NCBI GenBank assembly: GCA_963576475.1
Contig: OY754981.1
Span: forward strand, 20,991,683 to 21,055,682
Length of the DNA: 64,000 nt
Reading direction: 5' to 3'
DNA from: Molanna angustata
Lineage: Eukaryota; Arthropoda; Insecta; Trichoptera; Molannidae
Position numbers and translations under genes: made by a program. Below are positions 46,748 through 57,289 of this stretch, one piece after another. The number at the start of each line of letters is the position of its first letter. The stretch's first letter is position 1. The notes under the pieces were generated by a model that was not told the origin of the DNA, did no database searches, and saw only the letters and a list, made by a program, of their open reading frames with translations.

Positions 46748-47249
46748 GTACGTCGCACTCACCGATCCATCTTAACGATCTTATGAGATATAATATAACA
46801 TTGGATTATATTGAGCATAAAACGTGTGTTTTTGTGTATATTATCAGAATATTGAATGTTTAACTAAATGCACGAACATTGGGTTTGAAACGAGAATGAG
46901 TCGACTTTGGCACGACATTGAACTTCAATGCTAAAAATACCAAACTGTTCCGGTTGCAAGGAATGATTCTTGCCAAACGATGATAAAGGTTTGAATTCTT
47001 ATCAATATATGTTGAAAACGTATCTTCACAAATCTATTATTATAAAGTTAGTGTTGTTGAAGTATGCAAGTGAGATTCGGATACGGTAGAAAACATAATG
47101 TGAATGAAAAATAATATAAGATAAAGATAGAATGAATCTGGTTCAATTTTATTGATAGAACGAATCTGCGCACATTGACTTCATATGCGGATTTGTATGT
47201 ATATATGTATATATATAGGTATTTGAATTGATATGAGTGTGTGCATTGA

Positions 47250-47540
47250 AGTAGTTTCAAAGTGGCCCCAATAGACGAAAAAATAGTCGAGAACAGGCTG
47301 AGATGGTATGGCCACATTTTGAGACGACCGACGGACAATATGATAAATAAAGCCTTGGACATCGAGACTCCAGCGAGAAGACCAGGCAGACCACCAGCCA
47401 CATGGCTGTCGAGCATCAAAAAGCATCTGCGAGATAGGGAGCTGAATCCTGATCTGGCTCAGGACAGGCGAGTTTGGCGAAATAAAATAAGGAGAGCCGA
47501 CCCCAAGTAAATGGGATAAAGGCGAGGGTGAAGAAGCGAA
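47250..47540 (+). mobile_element. 5'-truncated non-LTR tail, type 5
   Basis: It reads APIDEKIVENRLRWYGHILR, RRPGRPPATWLSSIKKHL and QDRRVWRNKIRRADPK*, ending in a GAAGAAG-type tail. An 11-bp TSD GTGTGCATTGA lies at 47239-47249 and 47541-47551. The first codons to the stop are uninterrupted, so it is a recent insertion. Confidence 0.85.
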
Positions 47541-47551
47541 GTGTGCATTGA

Positions 47552-48346
47552 TTTTAATATACCCAAATTTTTTTATATTTATGTTTCGTTTCTCAGGTAA
47601 AAATATTTTAACGAAAATTAGTGTTGATAATCATACTATCATAATGATTTTACCTTAAATTTTCTCCATAAAATGATATGTCGCAGTGAGCTATTATTGC
47701 ATACATTCAATTATGGTATAGGTATAAGTATAGCAAATAATTTGTAGTATTATTTCTAGTGATCTTTTCAATTGGCCTCAATTGAAAACTCACCAAAACA
47801 AATCACTCGACGTTGCATTTTATATATTACTGTCATACAATATTCGTAGTAATAGTTTCATATTTTATCGTTAAAACATAAATATTTAAGATGAAAGATT
47901 TCTTCTTCTTCGTGCCATATAAGGTCCTCCCGACGTTGGCGATAATTTCTGAGAAGGCAACTCTATCCTCCGCTGTGCGGAACAATTTGCTGATGGCCCC
48001 GTTGCCGGTCCACTCACGAATGATGCAAATCTTCACTGAACCTAATCCAACTTTTCAATTATATTTCTATGTAGACGAAGTTGGAATACAATTGTTAAAT
48101 TATATGAGTATACTATTATTAAGGTTCACTCGAGTTTTGAATCCCGTATATGAAGATTCAAAGGTTGGAACCTTATTGAATCTTCGTATATTGACACTAA
48201 CAGATGTTACACTATTTAAACATACATTAATTAAATATATTCAATTATTGAATTGATCAAACTACTTTCAGTTACTTTAAATGAAAGGTACCTACCAGGT
48301 TCTTTGAATAATAGAGTATAGAGAAATAAAGATTACTCACGATATC
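47552..48346. other. Intronic stretch with one LINE tail
   Basis: Apart from the fragment at 47895 nothing is recognised. Confidence 0.4.
47895..48036 (-). mobile_element. Short non-LTR tail
   Basis: The minus strand reads REWTGNGAISKLFRTAEDRV then AFSEIIANVGRTLYGTKKK, followed by a (GAA)n tail (plus-strand ttcttcttcttc at 47900). It fits the R-x-A-E-D-R-V-x-(F/W) pattern of LINE polymerase ends. Confidence 0.55.
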
Positions 48347-48362
48347 AAATAATATATTTTAG

Positions 48363-48604
48363 CCATTTTTGAAATATAAATTAGCTATAAACCACTTGTT
48401 TTTTGAGTCACTTCGCGACATGTTTCGGAAGCGCTGTCCTTCCATCGACCGGCGTGTCGAGACTGCGTGTCGACACGCCGGTCGATGGAAGGACAGCGCT
48501 TCCGAAACATGTCGCGAAGTGACTCAAAAAACAAGTGGTTTATAGCTAATTTATATTTCAAAAATGGTTTATATTAACTACCACAAAATATCCGCCGAAT
48601 CATT
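48363..48604. mobile_element. Perfect 98-bp-arm hairpin flanked by 16-bp direct repeats
   Basis: 48363-48460 and 48470-48567 are exact reverse complements around a 9-base loop. A 37-base tail follows. The whole is flanked by AAATAATATATTTTAG at 48347-48362 and 48605-48620. The repeat length suggests target-primed insertion rather than a transposase. Confidence 0.85.
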
Positions 48605-48879
48605 AAATAATATATTTTAGTTATAACTTTTCAGACATACAAATTTAAATAATAAACATATGAAATTTACACGAAAGAGGAGAGATTGGCTCTGAAATGC
48701 GTCGCTTGCGCGTGAAGTAGATACCCCCTAGCCCCAAATTCCAGAAAGATCGATGCTCGCTAGTTGGTCGCTAGGAGGCGTATGCATCGATTTGAAAGTC
48801 GCTAGGCGCTGTGCTGCCACACAATCAAATCAACCAACAATGGATTTGTTGTGTGTCTTGGAACTCTATTTTGTCATCT

Positions 48880-49010
48880 CCCTCTATCCTGATATGCACT
48901 CTTCCATTTCCTGATGCCAATCGTGTTAAGTCTCGCTGCACTCCATCCAACCATCGAAGTTTTATTCTCCCAACGCTAAGAATACATTTTAGTATAGGAA
49001 AATAATCTCT
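48880..49010 (-). mobile_element. Degenerate non-LTR tail
   Basis: Minus-strand VGRIKLRWLDGVQRDLTRLA matches the GRP-x-x-R-W-x-D-x-V-x-x-D-L pattern of LINE polymerase ends. Edges are unclear. Confidence 0.45.
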
Positions 49011-49060
49011 TCTTATCGTTACGGCCAATACACAGCTTAAGGCCCGTCTGGTCACTATCT

Positions 49061-50150
49061 ACTTTGTGATTTCCTCTAGGTGGGCTTTTCGGTGAACGGC
49101 TTCCAAGCACATCGCCTAAAATCCAATGGGCATACTAGGAGGTGCACATTTCCACAGTGGCACATCGCATTATCAGCTATGGACGTCCCTATCTTTGGAG
49201 GTTCTTCCTTGTACAGTAGATTCTATTCATAATCATGTTCATGTTTTTTTCAACTCAGACAAGAGCACTTTCACTAAAGGACTAAAAACAGCAACACAAC
49301 ATTAAACTATCAGCGCCCTTGGTATGATCTCGAATCATTAAACGGCGCTATACAAATAACTTATTATTATTATAATAATCCTCTTGAGATTTTCACACGA
49401 GAAACTGAAAATTAACAAAAATCAAAAGATCGGATTTTTTTATTGAATGTACGTAAAATAGTTTGTATTTACTGTACACATACCTATGTAGTTCAAGGAC
49501 ACGCAATGTGTCGGTATATACCAAGGCAGGTCAACATTTTTACAGCAGCGTACAACCTACAAATGTTTTGTCGGTGACCTATACGATTTCGAGACTGTAA
49601 TGCTGGAAAATATATTATTAAAGAGAACAAGTAGCAACTATACCAAACATATTTTAAACACGAATTGAAATGTAGGCGTAAGATTACTAGTTAAAATATT
49701 TTCAAACGTGATATCGCCATCGCCATAGATGACTCGACATCGACAGTTGGATCTCGTGTGTTACATGCAACTAGTATATTTTATGAAAATGTATGGCCTG
49801 TATTGGCATTTTGCATTCGATTTTATTTGAATTTAAATTGGATAAGGGTGTCATCAATTTTGTTTTGTTTACTATGTTTTAACGACACAACGATAGATTG
49901 AACCAGTTAATTTACATACAACTCTTGATACGTCCCCCGAGACTATTGAAGTGTGAAGCGTATAGAAGCAGTACGTACGTACGTATATTATAGAGTAAGT
50001 CGGTTATGAGAGTGTAGTGTGGGCGGGTGTAGTGACGTATTTGAGGGGACGGGCGGTTCGCGAAGGCGGGAAAGAGGGCACGTCTATCGATCCGCTCCCT
50101 CGCTACAAAGACTACTGCACTAGCGAATAAAAATATATGTGTTGGTACTT
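49061..50150. other. Intronic stretch, GC-richer at its right edge
   Basis: 49733-49790 shares 'cgacagttggatctcgtgtg' with 29155. 50010-50110 is markedly GC-rich (gggcgggtgtagtgacg, ggacgggcggttcgcgaagg), which stands out in this AT-rich window. No ORF is seen. Confidence 0.45.
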
Positions 50151-50152
50151 AC

Positions 50153-50186
50153 GGATCTTGAACGTTGTTTCTTTTGGAAATTTCAT
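50153..50186 (-). CDS. Candidate 34-nt first coding exon of an unidentified gene
   Basis: Minus strand: ATG at 50186 gives MKFPKETTFKI plus one base, then a consensus donor gtaagt at 50152-50147. Upstream of the ATG is 'aggttaggtcaggcccaag'; TTAGGTC/CTAACCT-like motifs are common near insect transcription starts. No downstream exon was recognised, so the gene is not named, and a chance ATG-plus-donor is possible. Confidence 0.3.
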
Positions 50187-50639
50187 CTTGGGCCTGACCT
50201 AACCTGCTTCGTGTTTCTGTTCGCTATCGAATTAGGCTTTTCACATTATTTCTCAGTTATTATTGAGCTGAACCGTGGCTTAGATCTAAACTTAATTGTG
50301 TAACGAGATTCAAGGTTCAAGTCAAAAGTTTTAGGATTCTAATTTCGTAAAAATTCGGATACACTTACATCGCAAGTGGTTTGCCTTTTTTGTAATTACA
50401 CTTTTGTGACCTAGTGTAATAATAATGATGCTTTTTTTATTGATTTGTGTCCATGTTTTGTATCAATATAAACAATATTTTTTTAATAAGTTAATAAAAA
50501 TGATATAAAATTACTTAAAAATAAGTAAAAACACAACTTTTTAACTATTTTTCCACGAATTTAAATATATTTACCACTGACGCGTTTCGCTCAAAGAGCA
50601 TCTACTGAAAGTTAATAAAAGTTCTGGTACAAAATAACT

Positions 50640-50717
50640 TTTCGGACTGTACTAGTCCATGCTGAGTAAAACCCAAAATGCGACTAGTACAGTCCGAAAT
50701 ACAGTCAGAGGTACAGT
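50640..50717. repeat. 17-bp inverted repeat with a third partial copy
   Basis: 'ttcggactgtactagtc' (50641) is followed by 'gactagtacagtccgaa' (50673-50689). A partial 'tacagtccgaaa' follows near 50712. Confidence 0.6.
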
Positions 50718-50850
50718 CCGAAAATGTTCTCTATCCATTGTAAATGTGATGTGGAAGAAAACAAATTTATTTTGTGCCAGATTTTAAATTTACTTATTAA
50801 TTATGGATTGCTACAATGTTTCAAAAAATAATTTTAATTAATTAATAGCT

Positions 50851-51085
50851 ATAAATTGTAAAAACACCTACAAAATGAAACACAGTTAAATTCCACAATG
50901 AGTATTTAATTGCCTAAGTGCTTTCACCAGTCTCAGCTGGCATCCTCAGGGGCACAATTTATACTTTGATTATAAATTGTGTCCCCGAGGATGCCAGAGC
51001 TGAGACTGGTGAATGCGCTTAGGCAATTATCTACTCATTGTGGAATTAAACTGTGTTTCATTTTATAAGTGTTTTTACAATTTAT
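50851..51085. mobile_element. Hairpin element, about 110-bp arms
   Basis: The arms contain 'aattgtaaaaacac', 'aaatgaaacacagttaa', 'attccacaatgagta' and 'ctttcaccagtctcagctgg', repeated inverted with a few indels. One arm also occurs alone at 2440-2560. No TSD was assigned. Confidence 0.8.
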
Positions 51086-51984
51086 AATCATGAACTTCCA
51101 CTGACATCATCAAATAAAATGCTAAAGGATCATTATTATTTGTAGTTCATTTTCATCATTATTACATTTTCATCATTATTATTTGTAGTTTAGTGTTATA
51201 AATTATTTTGGAAGATTTTATTATACTTAGTTTTTTTATTATTTCTTTGAAATAATTTATTTCACTATGTTTAAGTATCACTATCACGTTATTATTTTTT
51301 TCAAAATTATACCATTTTAGTTTATTTGAAATTCGGAATTATTTCATTATTCGATAATACTAGTGTTGAATTCAAATGTTCATGTATAGCGAAATATAAT
51401 TTATTTGTCGGTAATATTATTTTTAGAAATATTTTTTTTCTTAATTCAATATCCCTTAGATTAAGGGATAAAAAGAAAACCAAAACTATCCATTTGACAA
51501 AGTTTATAATACAATTGTTTCTACTATTACGTTCACCTATATCTGAGTTTGTCTGTTATATTGTCATATTGACTGTTTTGAGGGAATGATGAATATCAAC
51601 ATAATTTGTATTTTTTTGTACGAAAAGAAAAAAAAAACACGTGACTGAAATGTTTTTAAAAATCACCATTTTGAGTAATGAAAATGAAATGGCGTTGAAA
51701 TTTTCGTCCCTCCTATTTCATTTAATTTTTCGAATTTACCGGAACGTCGCACACTGTAATATATTCACAATCTAGCGGAACTTTATTCAATGTATACTAC
51801 TTTAATTTGTATCTCGGGATATACTGAATAGTTTTTTTTTAAACTTTCCCTTGATGTTCATAAATATATTATTTATGTGTGTACATAACTAAAATCTATC
51901 CAAATTAACAGAGTTTCATGTAAAAAATAAATGAAAATGACGATTCATTCTAGCTATATTTGCATAACTTGGGCGTATTTTTTT

Positions 51985-52160
51985 TAAATAGCACAATAAG
52001 TTAGACATCTGAGATCTGAGCTACAGGTCTCGGGTTCGATTCTTGGTGGGTGGCGGTTTTTTCAATGTGATTTCAGGCTTGATTTGTGAGACGATAAACA
52101 TCACAAGTCTTCAAAATATGGCAACTTGTTATATGATGTGTGTTAAATAAAATAAAATTA
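51985..52160 (+). mobile_element. tRNA-derived SINE, family B, inside the Transib copy
   Basis: It has a truncated head (aagttagacatctgag...), B box ggtctcgggttcgattcttg, and a body with 'tgtgagacgataaacatcac' and 'aatatggcaacttgttatat'. An A/T-rich tail follows. Confidence 0.65.
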
Positions 52161-52239
52161 AATTAATACCTACATATACCTATATATATATATATTTGAC
52201 AGTTACCTAAGAGTCAATATAAATAAAATAAACTATGTA

Positions 52240-53365
52240 TTGCCGAGTTATTAATTATGAATTATGTTGGAACCAGTTCTGCGATTTTTTCCTTCATTTG
52301 GAATATTTCATATTTTATAATATTTTTAGTTTCTTTTACTTTAATAAAACGTTGAAGTCTAGAGAATCTGGTGGAATTAAGACAAGGATTTTCCCATATG
52401 ACTGTGTTAATTCAATCGTCAACTAAGCGGTGTGATAGATAACAATTTTTCATCACTGTATTCTGTGTAATCAGCGCCGAATTTCTGTTTTTAACGTCTC
52501 TGAGCTGAGCTACCGTCACATCTCCATTTCGAAATTAGTCGTAATGACCCGGCAGCTAATCCAGGCACCTCACGAAAGACTTTTTATTGTAATGAGCAAA
52601 ATTGTTTGATTATGAGGTCGAGCAGTGCTTGTAGCTGAATGTCGGCCGAGACGTCAGATACTATGATTGAACCTTGCGGAGGGTAGCACACTGTTTTCTC
52701 TTTCTTGACAAGACTGTAAGCTGGATATATATTTATATTTATACTCTTCAACTGCTGTCTCAGTATGTTATATTGGTGTGTGTTCAATTCGACATTGACC
52801 ATTAGCGCCAAAGCTTCATTTGGAGAGAGTTTTGGATCTAGTACATAAAAAATCTCTTCTCGCTTTCTTTTATTCGAGAAGCTATGGAAGGAGATGCTGA
52901 AGCTATTTCTTTCACTAGATTGACAGCATCTTTTTTCCCGGACAATCTCAGACTAACTACGGTGGCAAGCACTAGTTCTTCTTGAGTTTTCGTAGATACT
53001 AACTCTCAGATTTATCTCTTTTAAACTTTTGAAGTACATATTTAGAATGACTTCATAGGCCTAGATGATCTTATACAACAAAGCGAATCTGACAAGCTTG
53101 AAGTTGGTAGCATCTTAAGAAACTTAGGAGACAATTCCAACCATGCCTCATATTCAGCCAAAAATTTCAGTGAAATTCTTGGATTTTTTTCCTACTTCAC
53201 AGTTATTTTGGCAATATGACTACTGACAAAGATTTTCAGTTCTCTAAGTGTGTTTTCCAGATAGACCAGACTGTTTTCCTGCATTGTGAAATTTGAAATG
53301 CACCTATTTCGATCTTTTTTGCTACTTGAAAGCCATACTTCAAATATTTCGTTTTTCTTAATTTT
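52240..53365 (-). pseudogene. Transib transposase remnant
   Basis: Minus-strand pieces in order are KNEIFEVWLSSSKKDRNRC; FLAEYEAWLELSPKFL; TQEELVLATVVSLRLSGKKD; LSPNEALALMVNVELNTHQY with YPAYSLVKKEKTVCYPP (the longest open piece, 52811-52584); LISKWRCDGSSAQ; and TVIWENPCLNSTRFSRLQRF. They lie in at least three frames with several stops. The W-x-C-D-G-S-S block carries what should be the first catalytic Asp of the DDE triad, comparable with the C-D-G of RAG1. The W-x-N-P...S-S-T-R-F block follows it in Transib proteins as I remember them. No later Asp or Glu region is found before the left TIR, so the protein is dead and C-terminally deleted. Confidence 0.8.
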
Positions 53366-53933
53366 AGGTATCCTTAAAGAAAATTAAAAAAAATGTATGA
53401 GTGGGGTAAATATGGGCAGCTAAATTTTATTAAATCTTAAAGAATAAATATCAAAGCAATTAAAAAAAATAATATCTCGTTGGATACCCTCGGATACTTT
53501 TTCTAAAATCAAAGCAAAGTCATACTTCTTCAAAAATATTAAAATTTTGACATATGCAAGTGAATGGCTTTGTAACTGGCCAAAAACATGAATATTTATT
53601 TCAGAATTTACCTTGTAAAGTAGCGATAGGTGTGAACTTTAATTATATGTGTGTATTTGTAAACTTATGTTAAAATAAACTCACTTTATACTGGATCAAA
53701 ATGTCTCAAATTTTCGAACAAAATTACAGTCAGAATTACGGACTACGCAAGCGTCACTTGACGGGGTTGCCATATGATAGCCAATGTTGTTCAATAGAAA
53801 ACAAGTATCAAAACATATAGTCTAATTAATTAGCTACTGTGTCCGTATTATATATTTTGATTTGCTTACTTTTGAATTTTTGAATTTTTGAATAAAGTTC
53901 CGCTAGATTGTGAAAATATTACAGTGTGCGTCG

Positions 53934-54404
53934 GAGTTTTTTTCGTTACGTACATAACTTCAATTTCAATGCCATTGGAAAACTTATGACTACTATACCA
54001 ATAGCAAGGATTTTGTTATCAGTTAGTTCATTATGATAATATAATAATCGAAGGTCTTGTAGACACTATCTTGGTAGTTTCGTGACGGTACATATTTTTA
54101 CTACACGAAAGTTCACGTTTTTTTCGTAGCACGAAAGAGCTATTAATGATATTTATTTCTATTATTATTCATTTATTTACACATGTTTACTAACGCTTTT
54201 ACGTTATTGTATTTTTTTTTTATTTTGCAAATATTACATTATTGTATTCATTAAATATTTATTTACCTACACATATTTAGCATGTATGTGACGATGCACG
54301 ATGGATGCATGTCAAGATAGAAAAATATGGGTAATTTCTATCTACTACTGAGGGACATACGTGATGGTATATATGTATGTCCAATCATGGACTTCCACTC
54401 CGAT
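53934..54404. other. Intronic stretch without recognised features
   Basis: AT-rich. A C-rich patch (ctatccacccctg) marks the edge of the next element. Confidence 0.4.
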
Positions 54405-54850
54405 CTGCTAAACGTACGACACTATCCACCCCTGTGCATAGCGCAGAATTTTTCAGCTCCTCGTTCGAAGTACAATCCGCAATAGACTATGGAATAGTCC
54501 GGATATTGCGTCGTCTAACTCACTTTGTATTTTCAAGAAAAAATTAAAAAAGGAATATTTATCCCTAAACACCTGATCCCGATTTCTTCTCTTTGTTCTT
54601 TCTCAATCCTTTTTTTGCTATGATGTTTTTTTGCTATGATGTTTTTTTGCTATGATGTTTTTTTGTCTTTAATATTTATCTTAGTGTAATGTATATTTTC
54701 TGTTTTTTTTTCGCTTTCATTCTTTTGTTGATGTACATATATAATTTTGTCATACTTTTGCCTAATGGCAATAAGCGCGCCAGTGTGCATTATATTTGTT
54801 TATATTATGTACAAAAAGATAAATGAATATGTAAAAGACAAGTAAGATCA
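54405..54850 (+). mobile_element. LINE 3' end, family X, copy 1
   Basis: The end of the polymerase reads WNSPDIASSNSLCIFKKKLK then KEYLSLNT*, followed by a 3' UTR with three 'ttgctatgatgttttt' units. The F-K-K-(K/R)-L-K ending is typical of CR1/L2-like LINEs. An inverted copy lies at 57290-57975. Confidence 0.75.
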
Positions 54851-55884
54851 AGACTGAGACTGTGAACTCTAGTCTTAATCTTTCAATTAAATATCAACTT
54901 TGTAACCATAATGTTGCGAAAATTTTGCTAAACTAAAATTTTGTGGTTTTTCGAGCGTGATTCATTGTTAAATTCTACCTTATGAATTTGCATCAGACTT
55001 CGTGGAAACCGGTTCTTCGATCTCGTTACCATACTAGCGTCACACTGCACGGTTCTTGTTTGTATTGAACTGGTACCTACCTATATTACTGTCTTGTCTA
55101 CCGCATTCGTTATACTTTTAACTATTGTCTTATATGACCTAATGGAATTTTATCAACCATAGAACTGACTACAAGGCGATTTTTATATGGCCTACTGGAG
55201 GAGATTTTTTTTGTATAAATTTCTTTACGGTAAGTAGGTCCCTACCGTGTATTATACATTCTACGTGTAATAATGAATACACGTAGAATCGTTAAAGATT
55301 TTTTAAACGTTAATTATCAGGAATCACCAGGGTTGATGGGTAGTATAGCGACTTCCTCGGAGCCTAATCCTTTGATATGTTAAGTATCTGGATGGGTGAA
55401 TTATTCCCAATTGAAAGCTTCATCAGTGTGTTTGTTGAATTTTATTTTGATCTACTAAATAATTTTCAATTTACTCATTGGTCATATAATTCTTTTGAGG
55501 AAGTGTATAATGGTAATAATGATAATTGAATGTTATTATTTGTAGTACTTAATTGTTATTAATATTCTAAATCGTCCATCGCCATAAAAAAATGCATGTT
55601 ATATTTGTATAAATTTATTTACCTACATAATACAATTTGCAATATACATGTTGACGGCAATACGCGTATAATTTGATGTAACGCAGATAGTTACACTAGG
55701 TAAAGGTTGTTGCATATTTAATGTCTTGTTATTGCTAATTAGGTATTTGAGGAAATAGCCAAGGTAGCTTTGGTGATTAGTCTTGGTCAAATATGGTGTT
55801 GCGCCAAGTTTATCTAAGGTAATTTTGCAATTTTGCGTTTTATTTGTCTACTTTATTTTCTCGGAACAACAGACAGGTTGCATA
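54851..55884. other. Intronic stretch without recognised features
   Basis: A short palindromic patch 'ctacgtgtaa..aatacacgtag' lies near 55261-55286. Nothing coding was seen. Confidence 0.4.
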
Positions 55885-56010
55885 AACACAACACACACCT
55901 AATCACCAAGTTGCCACATTCTGGAGACCCGTTATATTAAATCGCAAATCCAGAGTGAATACCCAGTGAAAAACATCTGGCTCAGATGTTTAATATGATG
56001 TTTAGAGAAT
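55885..56010 (-). mobile_element. SINE family B body fragment
   Basis: The minus strand contains 'ggtctccagaatgtggcaac' and 'ttggtgattaggtgtgtgtt'. The tRNA head is missing. Confidence 0.6.
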
Positions 56011-56164
56011 GAACTGAGGATGGATGTCAAAAAATCAAAGACAAATATCAAAAATAAAACAGCATATCAAATAAAAGTAGAGAACGATTGGATCGAGCAA
56101 GTCTTCGACAGAATGGACAGCCAGATATCGAAGGATGTGTTATGAAAGGAAACAGAGAATGGGG

Positions 56165-56240
56165 CACTTAAACCGATTAATATCTAAAGTTTCCAGAATA
56201 TGGAAATTTGTTATTGGATGCGTGTTGTATTAAATGTAAA
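56165..56240 (+). mobile_element. SINE family B 3' fragment
   Basis: 'agtttccagaatatggaaat' followed by 'ttgttattggatgcgtgttg' matches the SINE B 3' body, in opposite orientation to the fragment at 55885. Confidence 0.55.
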
Positions 56241-56320
56241 AGTTTTAAAATAAATAATTAAGAAAATAAAATAAAAATAAAACAGTAAAATGAACAGGGA
56301 CAGATTTTACATAACTTTTT

Positions 56321-56634
56321 AAATAATCAATTATTTTAATTAAACACAAAACTATACTTTGTATATTTCCACTTGTTTATTTTACTTATTCACTACATGT
56401 TTCGGGAACGTCCGTTCCCTTCCTCAGGTGGATGTAAACTCATTATGTTGTGAGTGCGGTCTGTCCTAACCCCACCTCTACAACACCACTATCCTTACAC
56501 TGTACTCACACACATAATATTCAGTTTACACCACCTGAGGAAGGGAACGGACGTTCCCGAAACAGTGAATAAGTAAAATAAACAGGTGGAAATATACAAA
56601 GTATAGTTTTGTGTTGAATTTAAATAATTGATTA
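56321..56634. mobile_element. Hairpin element, about 110-bp arms
   Basis: The arms share 'aacacaaaactatactttgt', 'atatttccac', 'attttacttattcact', 'gtttcgggaacgtccgttcc' and 'cttcctcaggtgg' in inverted order around a spacer of about 80 bp. The right arm lacks 'acat' next to gtttcggg. The core resembles that of the 48.4-kb hairpin (catgtttcgga). Confidence 0.75.
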
Positions 56635-57289
56635 AATATGAATTTACTCAAAGTTGAAGCCTCCACGTTTGATTATTTAAATAATTTTCGTAAATTAAAG
56701 CCACATTGAACTTAGTCACGTCTGTGTGCAGTGCATTACTCCAAGACAACGACTACTTGTATATATGGATTTGTATACTTTAAGGAGTAACCTTCAGCAT
56801 TATTCCGTTAAAGATAATATCAATGTAAATTAGAAACATACAGAAGGTTGTGTACCTACATACATAGAAACCGATGCAGTTGAGAGAAATTCCCACGGCA
56901 ATAATCGTGAGGTCATTCGCAGACGTGGTCATACCGAATACTGAACGGTATTCTACAAGTTTGGATAAATTTTCCGTCAGTAGACACATAAAATTATTGG
57001 TTTGAAATACACATGGCTACATGACTCACTATTTCAGCGGTCATTCAATGTTGTGGCATGCGGAGTTTTTTTTAACATTTATAAATGAATTATCGTTTAC
57101 TTTGTTAGTAAATAGATTCTCGCGTCGAGACGATTTAGCATCCGTCCAAAAGAGCACTTGGAAAAATGCATTAAACATACTATGTCAATGTATAGTCCAT
57201 TTGATTAGCCTCGTGCCTTACATGTTTGAGTCTTGGTCTTGAATAAGATTCAATAAATTTTATTTTTGGACATGAAATTTGCCATTAAT
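56635..57289. other. Intronic stretch without recognised features
   Basis: Open frames at 56780-56989 (-) and 57021-57242 (+) have no recognisable domain. Confidence 0.4.

Larger units (their letters stand above)
51750..53928 (-). mobile_element. Transib-family DNA transposon, decayed, with TIRs and 5-bp TSD
   Basis: The two ends are 41-bp inverted repeats with one mismatch, starting CACACTGTAATAT and including 'ttcacaatctagcggaactt'. The flanks are CGTCG on both sides (51745-51749, 53929-53933). Transib elements have TIRs starting CAC and GC-rich 5-bp TSDs, features shared with RAG recombination signals. A minus-strand transposase remnant fills the right half. At 2.18 kb it is shorter than a full element of roughly 3 kb; the C-terminal catalytic part is missing and a SINE sits in the left part. 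Confidence 0.85.

Noticed and set aside
48640..48830. GC-richer tract with repeated gtcgctag motifs as an RNA gene
   Set aside because: No convincing secondary structure or homology to a known RNA.
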